Positions 27,820-38,011 of a stretch of 41,986 nt of DNA are shown here, one piece after another; positions within the stretch are counted from its first letter, which is position 1; each line of letters starts with the position of its first letter. The notes under the pieces are model-generated. The model was not told where the DNA came from. It did not search any database and saw only the letters and a list, made by a program, of their open reading frames with translations. The DNA comes from Ignavibacteriota bacterium (GTDB taxonomy: Bacteria; Bacteroidota; Ignavibacteria; Kapaibacteriales; UBA961), in NCBI GenBank assembly GCA_016197185.1, contig JACPWH010000102.1:1-41986 (forward strand), in the 5' to 3' direction. The position numbers and the translations under genes were made by a program.

Positions 27820-28853
27820 ATGGCACACAAAAAATACCCGCGAGTAGTGATCATCGGTGCCGGATTTGCAGGGATTAATGCAGCCAAAGCCCTTGCCAAA
27901 AAGCCTGTTGATGTCATAATTATTGACAGGACAAATCATCATTTATTCCAGCCGCTTCTATATCAGGTTGCCTCGGCTGCGCTTTCCCCTGGTGATATTG
28001 CCTCACCAATACGTACTATTTTCCGTGGTAAGCCCAATATTTATGTAGAAATGGATGAGGTGACAGCGATTGATACCAAAAACCAAGTCGTTAAACTCTC
28101 CGAGCAAGATGATATAGCATTCGATTACCTCATTGTTGCACCCGGTTCACGACATTCCTATTTTGCCAATCCCGAATGGGAGCAATTTGCCCCGGGCTTG
28201 AAATCGTTGGATGATGCGCTTAAAATACGGGAGAAAGTACTGCTCTCCTTCGAGCAAGCCGAACATTTGGTCGGTACGGATGAAGCAACTAAATACCTTA
28301 CATTCGTTATCGTAGGCGGAGGTCCTACAGGTGTGGAAATAGCTCCAATGTTATTTGGGGAGCAGGAAATGCCGCTTCCCCAATCCTGAAAACACTTAAT
28401 TCCCCTCTCGACAGGTTAGGACGGGTAATAGTCAATTCCGATTGCGCGCTTCCGGGAAATCCCAATATATTTGTCATAGGAGATGCGGCACATTTTGAAG
28501 ACAGTAAAGGAAATGTCCTGCCGGGTGTAGCCCAAACTGCCATTCAACAAGGGCGATATGCAGCTTCCATACTATCAAAGAAAATCCCGAGAGAACACCG
28601 CAAACCGTTTATCTATAAAGACAAAGGTATTCTTGCCACGATAGGACGCGCTAAAGCAATCGCTCAAATCGGAAGATTGCAATTTTCAGGCATAGTAGCG
28701 TGGTTGATATGGGCTGTTATTCACGTTGTTTCGTTGATTGGCTTTCGCAATCAATTCAGAGTGATGACCGAATGGTTGTGGTATTATATTACCTACAATC
28801 CCGGGGCAAGATTGATAATTCGGTCTAAATTGAAGAAGGATTCGGATAAGTAA
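27820..28853 (+). pseudogene. ndh: Type II NADH dehydrogenase (NDH-2), internally deleted and frameshifted
   Basis: MAHKKYPRVVIIGAGFAGINAAKAL...TFVIVGGGPTGVEIA in frame 1 (stop 28389); NVIWGAGNAASPILKTLNSPLDRLGRVIVNSDCALPGNPNIFVIGDAAHFED...GVAQTAIQQGRYAA...IRSKLKKDSDK* in another frame to 28853. Confidence 0.85.
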
Positions 28854-29115
28854 ATAAATATTATTAATTTAGGCATTGTTATTTACATATAGCCTCTGTA
28901 GAAAAACGCACATAAATCCAAAACAGTTGCAAATGACGAAAGGAGTTTCTTAAACAAAGCAAGCACCTGACAACGACAAGCTCAATACGACAAATAAGTT
29001 ACTTCTCTCCTGCGCCCATAGAAGGGTTCAATTATTTACCAAATTGTGACAAAGATATTATTACCGGAAATATCAAACTATAGTAATTTAACAATACCTT
29101 AATTTAATATTATTG

Positions 29116-29615
29116 GGTCTCTGACAGTTTTTGTGAACGTATTTGCAAATTCCTTCATTTCCCCTTTAACAAGCAGGTCTGTTTTTCTAAAGAATATAGT
29201 GCCCTTTGTAATAAACCTTAGTATATTTTGTGTTAAAAGATGAACACAAAGGGTACAAAAAATCAGCAATTTTATATCTTATAATGAGAGATACAATATC
29301 TCCACTCTATAACTTAACAGTCTTGCTTTAGCAAGAGGATGACGCAGGTCATTCTTATTTGCTTATCATGTATCCTCCTTGCAAAAGCAAGGTTGTTTTT
29401 TAAATTTCATAGTGAACTTTGTGAAAAAACCTTAGTGTACTTTGTGTTAAAGATGAACCACAAAGGTCACAAAACATACACAAGGCTCACAGAAGCAAGT
29501 GATTGTTATCTATTATTTGGATTTGGCAATCTTAAAAATAGAAAATTGCCCTGCTTGTTAAAGATTGATTACTGCACTTGCAGAAGCCACTAAAATGTCT
29601 GAGAACCGTAATTTT
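29116..29615. repeat. Composite R2-family nested inverted repeats
   Basis: ggtctctgacagtttttgtg ... cccctttaacaagcaggtctg ... tgttaaaagatgaacacaaag, second aacctta..tgtgttaaagatgaaccacaaagg, ending ctgcttgttaaag...tgtctgagaaccg. Confidence 0.7.
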
Positions 29616-29637
29616 TTAATATAACCTTACACTCCAC

Positions 29638-31666
29638 ATGACCTACGAAGAATTACTGCAGATTCTCTATCAAGCAAAACAAGAAGAGCGAGGGTATAAC
29701 TACTCCGAATGTGAACGGTTATGCAATGTTGTATTTCAAGCTGTAGAGATCGAAAAACTCACTGAAGATGAACAACAATCGCTGCGAACAAGAGCATTTC
29801 ATTTATCTGGCAATGTCTCCTGCCGGTTACATCATTATTCCCTTGCTATCGAGAAGTTCAACCGAGGGCTTGAGATTGCTATAGCACAAAACAATAGAAA
29901 CGGTCAAGCGGGTTTGTTAGATGAAATAGGCGGGGTTTACTGGTGCATTTCAGATTATCCCAAGGCATTGGAGTATTATCACAATGCCCTTACAATAACC
30001 GAGGAACTTGGTATCCAACATGATATAGCGAAGGTTTTGGCAGATATTGGGTTGGTGTATATGGATATTGAAGATTTCGACCGTTCGTTGAAATATTATC
30101 AAAGAGCTTTAGCAATTGCAGAAAATGAACAGGATAAATCATCGATTACAATCTACCTTGGAAATATCGGGAATGTATATGGTGCTTTGGAGGATTACAA
30201 CCGTTGTCTCGAATACAATTTAAAAGGTCTTACTATTGCCAGAGAAATTGGCAACCTCAGAAGCGTTTCAGCAAAATTGAGTAATATTGGAATCGCTTAC
30301 CGTAAGCTGAACGACTATTCCATGTCAATGGAAAAAATACTAAAATTTATGTTTTATCTTTATTTTTAATAGTTAAATATATAAAGATTTATCATATTAA
30401 TAAGATTTTAAGTTTTTCGATAAATTTTGGTCACAATCTAAAATAAATTTATTAGACAACGGTTGTAATCCATGCTCACTTGCCTTAGAAAAATATTATA
30501 CTCTCGACAAGGAAATTCAAAGTGAGGATACAAAGCGAATAGCAGATAAATATGCTTATGAACTTCAAATAGTGGAGCAAGAAAAGCAAATAGCTGTCGA
30601 ACAGGCTCGCAATGAAGAAATTAGGCGGCAACAGCATATTCTGGAAGAACAGGCAGCTAAAATTCAACTTGCCAACACTGAACTTCAAGAACGAAATATT
30701 CAACTTGATAACGCCAATTATCAACTCTCGGAGCAAGCTGCTAAAATTCAGCTTACCAACACAGAACTTCAAGAGCGAAACATTCAACTTGATAACGCCA
30801 ATTATCAGCTCTCGGAGCAAGCTGCCAAGATTCAACTTACCAACACTGAACTTCAAGAACGAAACATTGAACTCGATAATGCCTATTTGCAACTATCGGA
30901 ACAAGCAGCTAAGATTCAATTGAAAAACACAGAATTGCATGAAACAAATATTGAATTGAACGATGCAAACCTGAAACTCGAAGAAGCAGGCAAATTCAAA
31001 ATGAAGATTCTTGGAATTGCATCTCACGACCTGAAAAACCCGATTGCAGGAATTAATTTATCGGCAGAGGTATTGATGAGATATGAGAAACTATCCCCTC
31101 AATCTACCAAAATGATGAAAAACATAATGAATTCATCCAAACGTATGTTGGATATAGTTGTGAACTTAATGGACGTTTCGGCACGGGAACTTGGCGAGAT
31201 TAAACTTACACACTCGAGTTTTGATATTGTTTCACTCGTCGAAGATATTTCTAAGGAATATCTGATGCGAGCCACAGAAAAAAAACAGATGTTGGAGTTT
31301 GAGTCGGATGGTGCTTGCACTGTGCTTGCCGATGAGCAATGTATGCGTCAGATATTCGATAATCTAATCAGTAACGCCATTAAGTATTCACCACAAGAAA
31401 AACGTATCAATATATCGGTTATGCCGTCAGCGAAAAAAGTGAAGGTTGCCATCGCCGACCAAGGACTTGGTTTGAGCACAGAAGACAAAGCTCTCATGTT
31501 CAGAGATTTCCAGAAGTTATCCTCGAAACCTACAGGCGGTGAAAGTTCAACGGGACTCGGCTTGTCAGTGGTCAAACATTTAGTTGAGCTTCATGGGGGG
31601 AAGGTATGGGCAGAAAGCGAAGGGAAAGGTATGGGTAGTACGTTTTTTGTGGAATTGCCCCTGTAG
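29638..31666 (+). pseudogene. TPR-histidine kinase gene interrupted between the TPR and kinase parts
   Basis: TPR ORF 29638..30369 ends in MSMEKILKFMFYLYF*; AT-rich segment follows; kinase part resumes as LALEKYYTLDKEIQSEDTKRIADKYAYE...ASHDLKNPIAG...STGLGLSVVKHLVELHGGKVWAESEGKGMGSTFFVELPL. Confidence 0.65.
30647..30982 (+). repeat. Four in-frame 84-bp tandem repeats encoding a 28-aa coiled-coil unit
   Basis: EQAAKIQLxNTELQERNIxLDNAxxQLS x4 upstream of the HisKA domain. Confidence 0.95.
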
Positions 31667-31669
31667 TTT

Positions 31670-32239
31670 TTACACTTTATTCTTCCTCATTTTTTCCCCT
31701 ATATACCTTTCTGCCATATCCGCAATCATAATCAGAATCACACCCAACAGCATTCCTTCAATCGCCCCGCCAATTACATCAGAAGGATAATGCACACCAA
31801 CATATACCCGTGAAAAAGCAACCAACGTTGCGATTGAATACACGAGCCATCTGGCTTTCGGGAAATAGGCGGATATCACAAGTTCTGCTTTAAAGTTGTT
31901 GACAGCATGGGTAGAAGGAAACGACTTACCGCCTCCGCACGGTACTAACAGCCGTACACCATCCAAAAATTGACATGGACGCTGACGCTCAAACAATTCC
32001 TTTATGAAGCGTGAGTTGAGCGGGTCGGCAATTAAAACAGCTGCTGCCAGAACTGCGGCACATATTCTCCCTTTCTTCCCGCCTCGCCAAAGAAGCCAAA
32101 CAAAGAGCAGCACATACACTGCATAAAAGTTCTTTACTTCCGTCACAAACGGCATTACGGCATCCATTACCGGGTTTGCAATCCATGAGTTACAGAGATG
32201 AAAGAAAAAGAGATCAATTGAGTAGAAAAATTCTATCAT
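31670..32239 (-). CDS. PAP2-family phosphatase
   Basis: KELFERQRPC, GGGKSFPSTHAVN, FSRVYVGVHYPSDVIGG motifs. Confidence 0.85.
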   Translation of the reverse strand: MIEFFYSIDLFFFHLCNSWIANPVMDAVMPFVTEVKNFYAVYVLLFVWLLWRGGKKGRICAAVLAAAVLIADPLNSRFIKELFERQRPCQFLDGVRLLVPCGGGKSFPSTHAVNNFKAELVISAYFPKARWLVYSIATLVAFSRVYVGVHYPSDVIGGAIEGMLLGVILIMIADMAERYIGEKMRKNKV

Positions 32240-32565
32240 AGTATGGATTTTTTTAACTGTGCAGGTTGTTTACCGGCGTGTATTACCTTATTATAAAAAT
32301 AAAAAACAAATCAAGTCATGGCAGTTGTTACAACAGCCATTCCGCTCATGCGCTTAGAATGAAGGTCGATTGCAACAACCGACCAGACCTAAAATTTGGT
32401 TTTATAACTATTGAATGCACGGGGGTTTACAATCGGCATCCTTTATGAGCTAATTAATTACGAAGTCGTATATAACAACCTACCGGACAGAAATTTACTA
32501 TGTATTTGCTTCCTATCTTTTGCAAATTGAGCCAACATACCCGTTGCCGTCCAAATTAAAAGACG

Positions 32566-32573
32566 TAATTTTG
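32566..32573 (+). promoter_or_regulatory. TAnnTTTG promoter box upstream of gmhA
   Basis: TAATTTTG about 46 nt before the start codon. Confidence 0.4.
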
Positions 32574-32619
32574 CATTAAGAATCTACAAAAATAAACTAA
32601 ATTCAATGGGGAATCCATA

Positions 32620-33216
32620 ATGAAATTTGACCAAGTTAAAATCAGCACGATAATCCGTGAATCGATTGCTACCAAAGAACAGCTTATTGCAGAGTGTTTG
32701 AATGAAATTGAGAAGTGCGGAGAACTTCTTGCGAATGTCTGTAAAAACGGCGGGAAAATGTTATTCTGCGGTAATGGCGGCAGTGCTGCCGACAGTCAGC
32801 ACCTTGCTGCTGAAATGGTCATTCGTTTGCGTGGCAATATTAACAGGGCAGCGATTCCTGCCATTGCCCTAACGGTTGACCCTTCGATTATGACTGCAGG
32901 TGGCAACGACATCGGCTTTGAAAACATATTTGCCCGTTGTGTGGAAGCTTATGGACGACCCGGAGATGCCCTTATCGGCATATCCACAAGCGGAAATTCC
33001 GAAAATGTTCTGCGTGCAATTCATCAAGCAAAAAAGCAAGGTGTCCTTACAATCGGACTTTTAGGTGCAGGGGGAGGAAAGATATTAGCTGATTGTGATG
33101 CTTCTGTAGTTGTACCGAGCAAAGTAACTGCACGCGTTCAGGAATCACATATCCTGATTGGTCATATTTGGTGCGAGATGATAGAAGAAAATCTTTTTCC
33201 TGAACTGTTTGTATAA
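32620..33216 (+). CDS. gmhA: Phosphoheptose isomerase (SIS domain)
   Basis: LFCGNGGSAADSQHLAAEMVIRL, GDALIGISTSGNSENVLRAI, TARVQESHILIGHIWCEMIEE. Confidence 0.9.
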   Translation: MKFDQVKISTIIRESIATKEQLIAECLNEIEKCGELLANVCKNGGKMLFCGNGGSAADSQHLAAEMVIRLRGNINRAAIPAIALTVDPSIMTAGGNDIGFENIFARCVEAYGRPGDALIGISTSGNSENVLRAIHQAKKQGVLTIGLLGAGGGKILADCDASVVVPSKVTARVQESHILIGHIWCEMIEENLFPELFV

Positions 33217-33304
33217 GTTATTACAGCAGATAACATTAGCGAAAACGACAAAAAAATATTCACCCAAAAGTGAAATTTCTTTTGGTAAATCTCAAAAAAC
33301 CTCT

Positions 33305-33312
33305 TATTTTTG
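33305..33312 (+). promoter_or_regulatory. TAnnTTTG promoter box (with upstream TTTTGG) for tRNA-Thr
   Basis: TATTTTTG with a TTTG about 20 nt further upstream. Confidence 0.5.
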
Positions 33313-33339
33313 CAATCTCGATTAGAGATATTCGAGTAA

Positions 33340-33411
33340 GCCAACTTAGCTCAGTGGTAGAGCAGCTGATTTGTAATCAGCCGGTCTGCGGTTCAAGTCC
33401 GCAAGTTGGCT
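33340..33411 (+). tRNA. tRNA-Thr(UGU)
   Basis: Cloverleaf: GCCAACT/AGTTGGC acceptor, anticodon arm GCTGA-TTTGTAA-TCAGC, T arm TGCGGTTCAAGTCCGCA. Confidence 0.95.
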
Positions 33412-33419
33412 CATAAGAT

Positions 33420-33463
33420 AAGCCCTTTGTAAACATAATAGTTACAAAGGGCTTTCTTTTTTT
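33420..33463 (+). terminator. Rho-independent terminator after tRNA-Thr
   Basis: AAGCCCTTTGTAAC-like stem with GTTACAAAGGGCTT followed by CTTTTTTT. Confidence 0.85.
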
Positions 33464-33516
33464 GCGGTTAATTATTGGAATTACCAACACTCCACATAAT
33501 CTTCGGTTTATAATAT

Positions 33517-34038
33517 TTAATGGCTAACCTTCTCGCCTGCCGCAACCTTTTTAATCACTTCAAAAAGTTTTTCTTCATCTCCAGGTGCATACGAATTGTG
33601 CATCCACACTATTTTACCGTCTTTGTCAATCAGGAAAGAATGCGGACACATATTGACATTCATTGCCCTTCTAAATTCTCCGTTCTCGTCTATATATACT
33701 TCAAAGTCCCAACGTTTTCCATTGATGAACGGTGCTACTTTGGAAGAATTACGAGCATCATCGGTAGAAATGGCAATGATTTTAACTCCTGTTTCTTTTT
33801 TCCAATCATCATACACATTATTCCAAGCAGTAAGTTCTTGAATACAAGGCTTACACCAGGTAGCCCAAAAATTAATGAGAATCGGCTTACCGCCATTTTC
33901 AAATGTGGATGTATTGATAATTTCTCCTTTCAGATTCTTGACATTTGCTGCAGGAATCTTTGTTTTGGCAGGGTCATCTGCAGGCTTAAAGCTTGCTGTG
34001 ACTAATGTCACTATCAGCAGGAACAATATTCGTTTCAT
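33517..34038 (-). CDS. TlpA/ResA-like thiol-disulfide oxidoreductase
   Basis: FWATWCKPC active site, ILINF, NMCPHSFLIDKDGKIVW; signal peptide. Confidence 0.9.
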   Translation of the reverse strand: MKRILFLLIVTLVTASFKPADDPAKTKIPAANVKNLKGEIINTSTFENGGKPILINFWATWCKPCIQELTAWNNVYDDWKKETGVKIIAISTDDARNSSKVAPFINGKRWDFEVYIDENGEFRRAMNVNMCPHSFLIDKDGKIVWMHNSYAPGDEEKLFEVIKKVAAGEKVSH

Positions 34039-34423
34039 GATAACTACCTTTCAATTCGTTAAAATACCATACATAAATTGGAACTTATTTCACTTACATA
34101 TTTTTAATTCTAAAAGATATTTTCCTAAAACTACAGAAAATAATGTTCAGAACAGCATTAAAAACTGTAATGCGGTCAATTCAAATACATTTTATTTCTT
34201 AAAACGTTTCTACTGTACATTTGGTTTGAATTTGCAAGCATCCATATCAATCAATTCTTTGGGTATCAGCCTTTTAAATATTCATAACTATGAGCTTCCA
34301 TCATACGAGAAAGGTTTAATTTTTTGTTTTTAGACAAAACCATTATCTCCTTGTGCATATCAAATCAAAAGAAATATCCTCTGTTTTCATTCGAAAGCTG
34401 TTGACACTGCCTTACTTGAATAC

Positions 34424-36811
34424 TCATTGAATAACCGACAGTACACGAATCGAGCCATTACCCTTTATCCGAACAAAAACCACTTGGTCGGCATCCATCT
34501 GGGGCAACGGAATCGAATGTGCACCCGAACCAAGACTTGATAGAGTTTGCTCATAAATAACTTGCCCGATAAGATTGAAATATGTAATCGAAAAATCAGC
34601 AGGAGAATTTGAGGTGTTTGTTATTATCAGTGTATTTTCTGATGTATAATATTGTGCTATATTAGATTTACTGTCCTGATCTACACCTGTTGAAGTGTAT
34701 GATGTGATCGGTACATTAGTAAAACATAATGCGCCTATTCCCTTTTTATTGGTTATCCACGGACCTTCGTATATCACCGAATCACCGCCATTATAATAGG
34801 CATCCGGCAAATAGGATATATAATGTGCCTGAGAAGGGTATCTGAGCGTCAGAGTAAGTGTATCACGGTTAAAATTACCATAAATTACATTCCCGAAGAT
34901 TCCGTCAAGATAGAAATAATCTTCAAGTGTACATACCCTTCCCAAATAATTCATCTTGGAGGGATACCGCAATTCATCTTTTTTCTGAATGTAGATAATC
35001 TTAATTTCATCATGATTTTTGGTAGAATAGAATGCCCTTTCTACATTTGGAGGAGTCGTATTTGCAGAATCTTTCGAATTGTAAAAATCAACTTCCATTT
35101 GCCAGAATGATTTTTCCGCAAGGTCAAGATACCCTTTGTGATAGTAATGACAACCGTCATGTTCTTTAATTGCATTGGTTGCGATTATTTTTATATCAGG
35201 ATACAATTTAGAAAAGTTCCGTTGTAACTCCCTCAGTTCCCAATGCGAACCAAAAGGACACCCGGGACGCAACTGATCTACATAAATCACTTTTAGATTC
35301 GGATAGTCTTCCTTCCAATCATGATACAATTCGTTAAATGCTTCCCCGTATCCGCCTACGTTTTCACCTTCACCCTGAAACCAAAACATTGCCTTTACCG
35401 CTTTATCAACGTTTCCTCTCCAAGCCCTATATAATCCTCTACCATAGATAGTGTTCAGATTCTTATGCGAACTGTCGTCCCTCTGATTGGTGTAAACACT
35501 CGATGACCCTGCCCCGGCATTAATGATGCACGTAGGAATCCCGTATTTTTCCAAAATAAGACGTTGAATTTCTATTCCCCATTCACAGGTCATGTATGGT
35601 CCGCTTCCTGCACTGTAAAAGTAATTAAACCCATGACCGTTCGCCATACCCCATGATGAATCTATTATATTATATGGCAGTAAATTCCCAGCCAAATACA
35701 ATACTCCCCACGATTTAAGAAGCGGATTCACATAAAGGGATGAATCACTTGCTGTGTGTGCGTTCGATTGCCCTGAAATCATATAGACATCCCCGCATGA
35801 TAGGTCTGCAGATTCTCCAATAAGAAGACGTTTATCTTCTTTACTCACATAGATTCTATACGTGAATAGAATAGGGCTTGCGGTAATGTTTGTATTGAAC
35901 TCAAACCTCGCGGTATCATCGGTATAGTTCAACGGATAGGATGTATATTCAGCTAAAGTGTCATTTTTAAACGTTAGGATAATGACAGAATCCCACCCGT
36001 TGCTATTTATTTTTCCGGCAATGTGTATCGGAGCAGAATTGGTGGAATCGTTTCGAGGAAAGAATTGAAAATGAGCCGGTTTTTCAAGGAAAGAAATATC
36101 AGGATATTCTGCATCGACAAGAGGAGCTCCCTCAACATTGGCAATATTCTGTATATCCCCGTAAATAACAGCATTTTTTGAGGTATCCGGTGCGATGTTT
36201 GGGATAACTTCTCCAAATTTCAATGCAAATGAATCCATATTATAATATTCAATCAATCCCTTTTCATTGCCTGTCAGATCCTTTTGGAATGATTCCTTGA
36301 TTTCCTTCTGTGAGCGGGTAACACCCCACATCCTTATTTCGTCGATAGTTCCGGTATAATAAAGAATCTGAAGTTTACTTGTGGAATCAATGTTCGCCGG
36401 GCAATCCCCATTGCCTACATATTCGCCATTTCGATAGAATCTCCACCCTACGCTGTCGTGAGTGATTGCAATATGTGTCCATGTATTCAATTTTAACCTG
36501 ACCGGATTACCTGCTGCTGAATGGGATGCACTCGGTATTCTTATTGATGCGTAATTTCCTCCGCCACCGTTAATCCCATTGTGCAAATGAATCCCGTAAC
36601 CATAGAAGTTCGACCCGAGAAACAACGGATACGAATGTTCATCGTCACGCTCCGGTTTTATCCAGAATTCCATAGTAATATTTTGTGTAGAGTAGGTAGG
36701 AACAGGTGCATAAAAAATTGCACTGTTTTTCATATAAAGAGCTTTGTTTTGTGCAGAGATTTCTACACCGGAGATGGTGAGGAGAAGTAAGATAAAAAAT
36801 AGTAATTTCAT
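34424..36811 (-). CDS. Secreted LamG-domain plus sialate O-acetylesterase (SASA-like) protein, possible T9SS cargo
   Basis: LamG-like N-terminus (NITMEFWIKP...WTHIAITHD), SASA motifs DVYMISGQSNAH and MFWFQGEGE; C-terminal beta-domain. Confidence 0.7.
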   Translation of the reverse strand: MKLLFFILLLLTISGVEISAQNKALYMKNSAIFYAPVPTYSTQNITMEFWIKPERDDEHSYPLFLGSNFYGYGIHLHNGINGGGGNYASIRIPSASHSAAGNPVRLKLNTWTHIAITHDSVGWRFYRNGEYVGNGDCPANIDSTSKLQILYYTGTIDEIRMWGVTRSQKEIKESFQKDLTGNEKGLIEYYNMDSFALKFGEVIPNIAPDTSKNAVIYGDIQNIANVEGAPLVDAEYPDISFLEKPAHFQFFPRNDSTNSAPIHIAGKINSNGWDSVIILTFKNDTLAEYTSYPLNYTDDTARFEFNTNITASPILFTYRIYVSKEDKRLLIGESADLSCGDVYMISGQSNAHTASDSSLYVNPLLKSWGVLYLAGNLLPYNIIDSSWGMANGHGFNYFYSAGSGPYMTCEWGIEIQRLILEKYGIPTCIINAGAGSSSVYTNQRDDSSHKNLNTIYGRGLYRAWRGNVDKAVKAMFWFQGEGENVGGYGEAFNELYHDWKEDYPNLKVIYVDQLRPGCPFGSHWELRELQRNFSKLYPDIKIIATNAIKEHDGCHYYHKGYLDLAEKSFWQMEVDFYNSKDSANTTPPNVERAFYSTKNHDEIKIIYIQKKDELRYPSKMNYLGRVCTLEDYFYLDGIFGNVIYGNFNRDTLTLTLRYPSQAHYISYLPDAYYNGGDSVIYEGPWITNKKGIGALCFTNVPITSYTSTGVDQDSKSNIAQYYTSENTLIITNTSNSPADFSITYFNLIGQVIYEQTLSSLGSGAHSIPLPQMDADQVVFVRIKGNGSIRVLSVIQ

Positions 36812-36958
36812 AGATAAATTTCGAGGTAAAAATAAGTAAGTAAATGGTGGTACTAAAATAACCGAAATGTTAAATAAAAAAAATATTTATCTGAAAATTG
36901 GCAAATAATTAAATGCTTCTACTAAACTCATCATTACAATCGAGTTATGTCACACATG

Positions 36959-37229
36959 GTTCATGACAGTCGCGAAAGCCGCCTACAAAATAATATAATG
37001 ACAAAAAAGAATAATTAAGATTGTCATTCTGAAGGAGTCTTCGACTGAAGAATCTCCGTTTGTGAGTTAAAATTGCAGGACTGATGCGCTAACGGAGATT
37101 CTTCACTACGTTCAGAATGACGTACATATTAAGAGATGTCATTTACATCTGTAAAGTTTGCTTGTCATCGTCAGTTTTTATCTCCAAGTCATTGCATTAT
37201 TTTACATCTGCTTTGCGACTGTCATGAAC
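36959..37229. repeat. R1 copy C with both outer arms (nested about 270-bp imperfect palindrome)
   Basis: Outer gttcatgacagtcgcgaaagccgcctacaaaataatataatgac / gtcattgcattattttacatctgctttgcgactgtcatgaac; inner 37023-37121. Confidence 0.9.
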
Positions 37230-37252
37230 TCTACATGACAATACCACATAAT

Positions 37253-37999
37253 TTATAGCAAAGAATATAGCACCGGTTTACTTGGTGCTGCATCAGTTTC
37301 AAGTGAGCATATTTGCAAGTTCAGCAAGTATAATCCGTCCGGAATTTCATCAGGAACAAAAATAAGTTCGGTGATTGTTGCATTTGTGCGCGGTTCTGAA
37401 GGGTAATTCCAAAAATTATGATGTGCTTCAAGTTTTCCCCCGTCCTCTTCCCTATCTATTGACGGCAAATCTATCAATAAATGCAACACTCCCCGTTCTC
37501 GTAGCCATGTTGCGGCATCTGCATCCAGATACGCAGGATTGTCGCCTGAGTATATGAAGTGCTTTTTCTCCGGTATGTTGGGCAGGGTTCGAATAATTAG
37601 GGCTTCCGTGCTTGATTTAATTGCAGCTTTAAGACTACCCGAAGTAACGATTTGATCTCCATTCTCAATATCAGTAGGTTGAACGCTAACTACTTCCGAA
37701 AGAAAGAAAAAAGTTGTGAGGGATTGATTGATGGTGATAACTTCTTTGGATATATGCCCTACACTTTCAGTATGCGTACCGTTGCCGTGAGGACTGATTG
37801 TGAGCGTTTCGCAGTTACACGCTCCACCTTCGCGCGTAGAACCTACAAAATCATATATTCTGAACGGTTCAAAGGAAGGATTCGGTAAAAAAAAGGCATT
37901 CGGATTGTCTGCTCCACTTTTCATAGGGATGGAAATATCTATCGGCTTTGATAAATCAACTTTCAGCGTTTGGTTATTGTGGTTAATTGTAGCAATCAT
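37253..37999 (-). CDS. Cyclase family protein (kynurenine formamidase-like)
   Basis: VDLSKPIDISIPM, HGNGTHTESVGHI metal-binding motif. Confidence 0.8.
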   Translation of the reverse strand: MIATINHNNQTLKVDLSKPIDISIPMKSGADNPNAFFLPNPSFEPFRIYDFVGSTREGGACNCETLTISPHGNGTHTESVGHISKEVITINQSLTTFFFLSEVVSVQPTDIENGDQIVTSGSLKAAIKSSTEALIIRTLPNIPEKKHFIYSGDNPAYLDADAATWLRERGVLHLLIDLPSIDREEDGGKLEAHHNFWNYPSEPRTNATITELIFVPDEIPDGLYLLNLQICSLETDAAPSKPVLYSLL

Positions 38000-38011
38000 A
38001 CTCTTAATTCC

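Noticed and set aside
30485-30892. Antisense ORF of 135 aa with repeats
   Set aside because: Shadow of the 84-bp coding repeats of the histidine kinase on the + strand.
33520-34005. 161-aa + strand ORF
   Set aside because: Antisense to the clearly conserved TlpA-like gene.
34238-34333. Possible coding extension upstream of 34424 (ORF 33875..34333)
   Set aside because: Mostly antisense to TlpA-like gene and AT-rich intergenic DNA; no RBS or family.
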